Below, in pieces: positions 29,720 to 35,052 of a DNA stretch of 35,052 nt. The stretch's first letter is position 1, and each line of letters starts with the position of its first letter. A program made the position numbers and the translations under genes. The stretch is taken from positions 1 through 35,052 of the forward strand of contig NZ_ARYL01000037.1 in assembly GCF_000685295.1 (NCBI RefSeq). The letters are read 5' to 3'. The notes beneath the pieces are model-generated. The model was not told the origin of the DNA. It saw nothing but the letters and a program-made list of their open reading frames with translations, and did not search any database. This stretch comes from Hyphomonas oceanitis SCH89 (GTDB lineage: Bacteria; Pseudomonadota; Alphaproteobacteria; Caulobacterales; Hyphomonadaceae).

Positions 29720-32700
29720 TTATAGGACTATTTTCTTTCCGGATTTGATGGCAACCAACAGACTATCCCGCAGCGCACCAACATATTCATCGACGTCAGC
29801 TTCGTTGCTCAGCATGGGCTTGCTCTTCACGGCCAACTTGCTGAGGTTGACCAAGTCGTTTTCAAATTTTCCGGGAGGATCTTCGACGCCAGGTCTGTTC
29901 GCCCGGGAGACCAGTACCAGGAGCTTGGCATAATCAGTCTCCCGGAATCGTCGCGGAATATCGCGCGCTTCGGCGACCGTTCGAGCTGCGTGAACGCGCT
30001 CAATTGCACGCTGGAATTCTGTCTCGATATGCGCACCTTCTGCGGTGTCGAGGGATTGAAACCCGTCCATACCTTGAATTCCGACTTTCAGCTCGGTCAG
30101 CTCCGACGCCGAGGCTGCCTGCGCCTCCTTCAACCTTTGGCCGACACGCGACTTCAGGTCATCAAGGATGGCCTTGAGCGACTGAATGCCGCCCCCGCGG
30201 AAGCAGCCTGGATCGGTCAGAACGGACTCAATCTTCCGGGCCAACGCGACCTCCTCTCCTCCGAGGTCGCTGCGTCTTTGATTCAGGAATGTCTCTGCGC
30301 TATCGAAGATCTCGCGCTGAGGACTATCGATAAACTTGGCGATAGGATCGAGAACCTGCTCCTTCATATCAAGGAGCTTGTCTGCAGCGTGTTTCAAATC
30401 CTTCAGATACCACCCATACGGCTTGCCGACAGCCGCCTGAAGTACAGCAAGCGCATCGGTTACCTGCTGATGAAATGGATAGCCTTGACTGCGAAATTGC
30501 AGATGCTCGGTCATCGAATAAAGATCCCTGAAAGCGCTGCCCGCAGCCTCACCTGCCGACTTAGCGTCATTCGTTGACAATGGCTTGCCAAAGAACTCGC
30601 CATAGAAGTCCTTAAGCCACCGAATGTCGCTGGCTGAATAGTCTGCCTGAGGCGACAGCAACACCTGCTTCTGGCTGTTTCGGTTTTTCAGGGAGGCCGT
30701 GAGACTTGCACCCGACAGCACGTTGGAATCCAAGGTCGCGTCGAGCTTTCCCCGACCAACTAGCATAGCGACCTGGCACAGAATCGCAGCGTACGGCCAA
30801 CCGTAGGGACCCTTTTCGAAATGCTCGATGACCGCGCTGACTGGTGTGTTAATACCACGCGATTTGTTTGTTTGCGCGAAGTTGAAAACGTCCTGCTCCG
30901 CCTCGGTCATTCCAGATACGAGGTCATCGGACTCCGGCACGGCATATTTCGCGATGTCTGCCTCCGAATAGCTTTGGCCTTTCAGAATTTTCAAGCTGAC
31001 AAACACCTTGTCGATCAGCACCTGGAAACCTTCTTCCAGCCTAGCCTTGGCGTTTGATGTACCAACAGAAACTTCGCTGCCTCGTACGAACAGTCTCGCG
31101 TCGCCAACCAACTCATTGGCGCGGGCCGACAAATCACGCCGCCGCCGACGGTTCTGCTCGCCCTTCTCAATAATGATCTTATCCTTTGTCGTGTCGCCAG
31201 CGCCGCTCTGATTCTGTTTGATGTACTTTTTTGTGCGCTCATACTGCGACAGGTCTGAGACGAACCGGGCGTCATCGGCGAGCCAAACCACGAGAGCGTC
31301 ACTCGTCGCGCTCGACGAAAGGATCTCAGCCTCGCTACTATCGCCGGCAGAGAATGGCGTTACCAGCTTGATCTTGAGCTCGCGGTCCAATCCAATCGGC
31401 GTGCCATCAATGTTCTTTGCAAATGGATAAGCGTGGCCGCTGATTGCATGCGCAATCTTGCTCTGGCCCAAAATGCCGTCAAACAACAGCTCGTCCAACG
31501 CCTTGAGGATCTCCGTTTGGTCTATTTCGACGTTCTTGATTTCCTTCTCAACGTCCTTTTCTTCGTCGGTCAGAAAGTCATAAAATTCGCCTTGTCGCTG
31601 CACGTAAGATTGCTGCTCCAACAATGCCAAAGCCTCTTCGACGGACTTACGCAGTTCGGCCGAGTTCTGATCAAAGCGCTCGCGCATCAAGATTGAAATA
31701 TTGGTTAGGCTTGCCTTGAACTGGTCCACATACTTGACGAGGAACAGCGCCTTCAGAACCCGAACCGCCAGCGCATTACCAAGGTTTCGTTCGCCGAGCT
31801 GGATGGAACGCATCGCTTCGGAGGTCAGCGCTGAGCGCAAACCATCAAACATGCGATCAAAGGAAGCAATTTCGCCTACAGACAGGTCGGCGATCTCAAC
31901 TGCAACTTCCTGGAACACGGCCAGCATTGAACGCTCACCGACCGAACTGTAGCGACCTTGAAATGCTCCGTGGCGGGATAACCCTTTAATGGATTCTTCG
32001 AACAAATCGTACTGGTAAGGGACGAAGGGGTAGCTATCAATGAAATGCCCCTCGTCCTTAAATTGAGAGAGACCCACAGACCCATCCGCGAATCGAAACA
32101 GTGTGCCGAGATTGTTGACTTCCCGTTGATACAGCGCCCCGATTTCTTTGGCCGCGTCGTCGGTCTTGGCGAGCAATCGCTTCTGAATCACTTCGGCGAC
32201 ATTCTTGCTGTTGAGCGATACCGATAGCGGAAAGCGACCCTTGATTTTTGAGAAATCGTTCTGCTTGTTCGTGGGAAGCTCGCCCAACACTGCCTGCAAG
32301 TCCTGCTGAGCGGTAACGATGATCCAGGATCGGCCGCCGCACTTCGTCAAAAGGCTTTCTGCAATCGTTTGAAGATTGGTCATAAGCTTGACGTTGTCTG
32401 CGACGTATTGGCCGACTTCATCGACGAAAAAGTTTAACCTGAATCCAGGCTCCTGCTCATCAATGTAGGCTTTGACCTGGTTAGCGAAACCTTCGATTGA
32501 AAGTTGGTAATCAGCGCGATACTTTCCAAGTATGTCACCAGGTACATCCTGATCGCCAGTAATTGTGGCAAAAGCTTTTGAAATATTTGACTGCTCCAGT
32601 GCAGCGACTTCGCGGCCGAGATCCCACGACTGCCCAGCAACTTTCTCATATGCATCACGAAATAAGTGCAGCTGATTTCGTCGGTCCAGATCTCTTTCAA

Positions 32701-33193
32701 ACTGAGCGATATGGGCGTGCTTTCCAAAATACCCGCACATCTCGTCGAACACGATCTGAAATACAACGAGAAGAGCGTCGACTTCAGTTTTGGTAACAGT
32801 CGGAGCTTTCTGGTCGATGTTGAACAGGATGCTCGTCGAGGGCGTCTTTGAGGCTTTTTGCAATGCGCCCTTGAGCATCGCATCATGATCGCACTTGGTC
32901 AGAAGCAAATCCGCTGCAGAAACACCGTCGATGATGCGTCCTTCTAATACCAAAGAGAGAATTTTGAGAAGGTGCGACTTTCCCGATCCAAAAAAGCCCG
33001 AAATCCACACGCCCGTGGGGCCAGATGCCGAATTGTAGGCCTCCAGGAACTTGCTCAGGTTCTTCGTGATTTCGTTGGTGAGCACATACTCCTCGATTTC
33101 ATCGCGAAGATGTCGCTCATCGTCCGCTTTGATGACGCCGTCGATCGGGCGATTGATTGGCTTAGAGAAGACCGTTCGCAAATTGGAACCCAT
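29720..33193 (-). CDS. brxC: BrxC, large P-loop BREX ATPase
   Basis: This protein has 1157 residues. Walker A is GFFGSGKS at 66-73 and Walker B is LNFFVDEVGQYV, with D258-E259. The opening (LRTVFSKPINRPIDGVIKADD) is the hallmark start of BrxC/PglY proteins. Long helical, partly coiled-coil regions follow (for example DVEKEIKNVEIDQTEILKALDELLF). BrxC is an essential core component whose ATPase activity supports both modification and defence. I use the ATG at 33193, because AGGT lies about 9 bases before it; the GTG at 33199, which overlaps the brxB stop, is too close to that site. Confidence 0.95.
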   Translation of the reverse strand: MGSNLRTVFSKPINRPIDGVIKADDERHLRDEIEEYVLTNEITKNLSKFLEAYNSASGPTGVWISGFFGSGKSHLLKILSLVLEGRIIDGVSAADLLLTKCDHDAMLKGALQKASKTPSTSILFNIDQKAPTVTKTEVDALLVVFQIVFDEMCGYFGKHAHIAQFERDLDRRNQLHLFRDAYEKVAGQSWDLGREVAALEQSNISKAFATITGDQDVPGDILGKYRADYQLSIEGFANQVKAYIDEQEPGFRLNFFVDEVGQYVADNVKLMTNLQTIAESLLTKCGGRSWIIVTAQQDLQAVLGELPTNKQNDFSKIKGRFPLSVSLNSKNVAEVIQKRLLAKTDDAAKEIGALYQREVNNLGTLFRFADGSVGLSQFKDEGHFIDSYPFVPYQYDLFEESIKGLSRHGAFQGRYSSVGERSMLAVFQEVAVEIADLSVGEIASFDRMFDGLRSALTSEAMRSIQLGERNLGNALAVRVLKALFLVKYVDQFKASLTNISILMRERFDQNSAELRKSVEEALALLEQQSYVQRQGEFYDFLTDEEKDVEKEIKNVEIDQTEILKALDELLFDGILGQSKIAHAISGHAYPFAKNIDGTPIGLDRELKIKLVTPFSAGDSSEAEILSSSATSDALVVWLADDARFVSDLSQYERTKKYIKQNQSGAGDTTKDKIIIEKGEQNRRRRRDLSARANELVGDARLFVRGSEVSVGTSNAKARLEEGFQVLIDKVFVSLKILKGQSYSEADIAKYAVPESDDLVSGMTEAEQDVFNFAQTNKSRGINTPVSAVIEHFEKGPYGWPYAAILCQVAMLVGRGKLDATLDSNVLSGASLTASLKNRNSQKQVLLSPQADYSASDIRWLKDFYGEFFGKPLSTNDAKSAGEAAGSAFRDLYSMTEHLQFRSQGYPFHQQVTDALAVLQAAVGKPYGWYLKDLKHAADKLLDMKEQVLDPIAKFIDSPQREIFDSAETFLNQRRSDLGGEEVALARKIESVLTDPGCFRGGGIQSLKAILDDLKSRVGQRLKEAQAASASELTELKVGIQGMDGFQSLDTAEGAHIETEFQRAIERVHAARTVAEARDIPRRFRETDYAKLLVLVSRANRPGVEDPPGKFENDLVNLSKLAVKSKPMLSNEADVDEYVGALRDSLLVAIKSGKKIVL

Positions 33194-33198
33194 ATGCA

Positions 33199-33813
33199 CT
33201 AGACCTCGTATTGAAGGATGTTGATTGCGCGGTAAAAGCGATCATCTTGCTTCAGCCCGAATACGTCGAGCGTTGCACCGGATTCTGGCGTGAATGTGTA
33301 CTCGCCAGGAAAGAACATGACGGTGAGTTGGTTGCTCGCCGCCGACTGCAAATTCGTTAGAAGCGCGTGCGAGCGCACATAAGGAAACACCTCCCCAATG
33401 CCGCTAAGCAGCAACACTGCAGGCTTGCATTCCTCCAACTGCTTCACGATTGCCGGAACCAGGTACTTCTTTGGGTCCAGCACCGAATTTAGTGTTTCCA
33501 GGAATTGGCTCTTTTCAATCTCAGCCTCTTTTTCCAGAAGTCTGTCCCACAAACCTCGTGTCTCGAGGATGGATTTGCATACATCGTAGATGTTGAGATC
33601 CAAGATATCGATCGACTTGGCGAGCAGTCTTCGAACCAGCAAGTCCCGAGCCCGCGTCACTTCTACCTCGAGCCTCGGGTCGTAAGGCAAAATGAAGTAG
33701 GGCAAATCATTGGTCAGCCCTTTCTTTGACAGAAATCGCTCACTCAACATGATCTTCAAGAGGCGCTCAAAAATCTCTGGGCTCTCAATTGATTCAGAAA
33801 TAATGCGGTTCAT
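33199..33813 (-). CDS. brxB: BrxB (DUF1788), BREX protein
   Basis: This 204-residue protein matches BrxB in size, position and sequence pattern: an N-terminal ERFLSKKGLTNDLPYFILPYDPRLE segment, a central LLRRLLAKSIDILDLNIYDVC region, and the PAVLLLSGIGEVFPYVRSHALL and TVMFFPGEY strands near the end. BrxB has no known enzymatic motif and probably binds other BREX components. Its start overlaps the brxA stop in ATGA. Confidence 0.93.
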   Translation of the reverse strand: MNRIISESIESPEIFERLLKIMLSERFLSKKGLTNDLPYFILPYDPRLEVEVTRARDLLVRRLLAKSIDILDLNIYDVCKSILETRGLWDRLLEKEAEIEKSQFLETLNSVLDPKKYLVPAIVKQLEECKPAVLLLSGIGEVFPYVRSHALLTNLQSAASNQLTVMFFPGEYTFTPESGATLDVFGLKQDDRFYRAINILQYEV

Positions 33814-34427
33814 CCGGCCTTCCGATTTTGTGATGTAATCGCGCCTGGGAACGCAGAAATGTCACTCGGTCGATGACGTTCCAAGAACCGAAGGAAGGTA
33901 GCACTCAAGTGCGCGGGTTGGAGTCCACCCGTCTTACTGAAGAAGTCGGCCTCTCTAAGCATGCGGAAAAGGACCTGCCGTAATTTCGAACGGGTTGATT
34001 CGTTGAGATTGGCGACTTCAGGATGCCAGGCGGCTTTTCGGTCGAGAAAAGCCTCAAAATCGACAGCTGCCAGATCGTTTCGAAAGGACCTGAGGCGCTC
34101 TTCTAGATCTTCTGCGACAAAGTCAGCGATAATCTCATACGTTCGGCAGATCGATTGCCACACGACGCAAATTTGATCTTCTCGGTCGGCGTTGACCAAA
34201 AACTCGATTTCTTCGCTTGATAGTGACTTGAGACGGGTCACGATCTCTCTGGCAACCCGCTTTCCGGAACTGATTGCGTTGTAAGAGACAATTTGCCGAG
34301 CTACCAACAGCTTCTCCGTTTCGTCCCAGTCGCAACCGCCAAGGACCAATCTGGCGGCGCCGACCGATTCTTGAACAAAAAGACCGCCCGTCGAAAAGGA
34401 AAGCCGATATCGGCTGGAATATGCCAA
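33810..34427 (-). CDS. brxA: BrxA (DUF1819), BREX protein with a TTG start
   Basis: This is the first BREX gene, with about 205 residues. It matches BrxA: YSSRYRLSFSTGGLFVQES near the start, then helices such as KLLVARQIVSYNAISSGKRVAREIVTRL, and the late FLRFLERH. BrxA is a small winged-helix, DNA-binding protein needed for defence. No ATG is available; an in-frame TGA closes the frame a few codons upstream. TTG codons occur at 34433 and 34427. AGGGAG at 34434-34439 touches the first and stands 6 bases from the second, so I choose 34427. A TTG start should keep expression of the operon low. No brxR-type WYL regulator is present upstream in the window. Confidence 0.9.
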   Translation of the reverse strand: MAYSSRYRLSFSTGGLFVQESVGAARLVLGGCDWDETEKLLVARQIVSYNAISSGKRVAREIVTRLKSLSSEEIEFLVNADREDQICVVWQSICRTYEIIADFVAEDLEERLRSFRNDLAAVDFEAFLDRKAAWHPEVANLNESTRSKLRQVLFRMLREADFFSKTGGLQPAHLSATFLRFLERHRPSDISAFPGAITSQNRKAG

Positions 34428-34823
34428 ACGCAACTCCCTGGATTTGAATTGTCAACCTTAGGTCTAAACGCGCCCGCGCCCTTACGCCAACTTTTTGGTT
34501 ATTCGTGTGATAGCTTGCCGGGTGACGCATTGATACCCTTTTGAGCCTGGTCAGCGACTGGCAGCTGTCGAGTTCGCGGGGTATCTGCGGCATGGGCGTG
34601 CTTGGCATCCAAAATTAACCCAGAAAGCCGGTCCGGGGCGGACGGCGCGTATGCCACCGCGCGGCCTGCCCGCAAGGGGGGCGGGATTCGAGGATCGTCG
34701 GTTTCAGTGAGGCGTCCTACCTGTTCCCCCTTGCAGCCAGTCCTTGTGCGCGCTGGCTGACGCGTCTTCCGCCGCCCCATCCCGTCTTCCCGGGAAAAGC
34801 AACAGGGCGGGAAGGAGGATGAC
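34428..34823. other. Region between brxA and ardA
   Basis: About 390 bases between the divergent brxA and ardA genes, with no supported coding frame. It must hold the BREX operon promoter. AT-rich sequence up to about 34500 gives way to GC-rich sequence, which suggests that the edge of the BREX segment lies here. The ardA side holds a 7-bp inverted repeat and a palindrome, listed separately. A short CCCGC/GCGGG hairpin is at 34669-34685. Confidence 0.45.
34734..34796. promoter_or_regulatory. Inverted repeat and palindrome in the ardA leader
   Basis: CAGCCAG, a 12-base spacer and CTGGCTG form a perfect inverted repeat at 34734-34759. A 10-bp palindrome, TTCCCGGGAA, lies at 34787-34796, 27 bases before the ardA start. 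Either could be an operator or a leader structure controlling ardA, which in other plasmids is switched on in early transfer. Confidence 0.45.
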
Positions 34824-35052
34824 ATGGAGACCAGCACGACACCCGCACCGACATTGCCTTGCCGGGCAGAACGCCCCCGGATCTATGTGGCATGCCTTGC
34901 TGCCTATAATGGCGGCCGGCTGCATGGACGATGGATCAATGCGACCGAGCCGGACGAGGTCTGGAAGGAGGTTCGCGCGATGCTTGCGGCATCGCCTGAG
35001 CCCGATGCCGAAGAGCACGCGATTCACGGTGCGACCAGAAAGTCGCATCTGT
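34824..35052 (+). CDS. ardA: ArdA antirestriction protein, N-terminal part
   Basis: This gene runs off the right edge, leaving 76 codons. It starts at an ATG 6 bases after AAGGAGG. Residues 19-40 (PRIYVACLAAYNGGRLHGRW) and the following DEVWKEVRAMLAASPEPDAEEHAIH are the characteristic start of ArdA. ArdA is an acidic, DNA-mimicking protein that binds type I restriction enzymes and protects an incoming plasmid or conjugative element. In the family the AIH segment is followed by an acidic DYEGF-like stretch; here the reading changes to basic residues (GATRK) from about 35030. The copy may therefore be disrupted just before the window ends. The gene marks conjugative DNA and diverges from BREX. 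Confidence 0.8.
   Translation, partial: METSTTPAPTLPCRAERPRIYVACLAAYNGGRLHGRWINATEPDEVWKEVRAMLAASPEPDAEEHAIHGATRKSHL

Noticed and set aside
34135..34837. Two minus-strand open frames (157 and 112 codons)
   Set aside because: The first overlaps brxA in another frame and the second crosses the ardA leader and start; neither has a protein-like pattern.
1..35052. CRISPR array or complete insertion sequence
   Set aside because: I saw no regular repeat-spacer pattern and no transposase-like protein with flanking terminal repeats.

Overview
The window looks like accessory DNA (plasmid, integrative conjugative element or defence island) of an alphaproteobacterium. The evidence is the overall protein style, the fairly high but uneven GC, a TrwA/TrwB/TrwC-like DNA-transfer module at the left end, the start of an ArdA antirestriction gene at the right end, and a tyrosine recombinase next to a tRNA-Thr remnant. 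Sphingomonadales, Caulobacterales or Hyphomonadales would fit the FecI/FecR-type genes, but I cannot fix the genus.

Layout. (1) 619-4117, minus strand: an excisionase-like HTH protein, a ribbon-helix-helix-like accessory protein, a type IV coupling protein and a short MobF relaxase that lacks its helicase half. (2) 4.6-11.2 kb: scattered single genes, namely a DUF2971-like protein, a membrane-anchored von Willebrand A protein, a CxxC/HNH-type nuclease-like protein, an unrecognised 286-residue protein, and a self-inhibited Fic AMP-transferase whose promoter carries helically phased GTCGAAA repeats. (3) 11.4-12.9 kb: a tyrosine recombinase, then a fragment matching the anticodon loop to T-arm of tRNA-Thr(CGT), a likely attachment site. 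(4) 13.0-17.2 kb, minus strand: a tightly coupled three-gene operon encoding an SMC/RecN-like ATPase, a soluble histidine kinase with an N-terminal helical-repeat-like region, and a response-regulator receiver fused to an aminoglycoside-phosphotransferase-like kinase. I know of no described system with this composition, and it is the best candidate here for a new one. A RpiB-like isomerase diverges from it. (5) 17.8-21.0 kb: two small XRE regulators with clear inverted-repeat operators, then two closely similar ECF sigma factors and a FecR-type anti-sigma factor with no TonB receptor following. (6) 21.1-34.4 kb, minus strand: a complete type 1 BREX operon in canonical order (brxA-brxB-brxC-pglX-pglZ-brxL). 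Its BrxL is unusual: the AAA+ core is present, but the Lon-like protease end is replaced by a PLD-like MIT_C-type domain and a Schlafen-type AlbA_2 domain. (7) 34.8 kb to the end: ardA on the plus strand, running off the window.

How the genes work together. BREX modifies host DNA through PglX and blocks phage replication. ArdA, a DNA mimic, would protect an incoming element from restriction. The ATPase/kinase/receiver operon looks like a sensor-signal-effector module, possibly also defensive. The XRE regulators and the Fic protein show their own local control. Base composition changes several times, including inside pglX, as expected of DNA assembled by repeated transfer. All function calls rest on reading motifs by eye; no database search was run.
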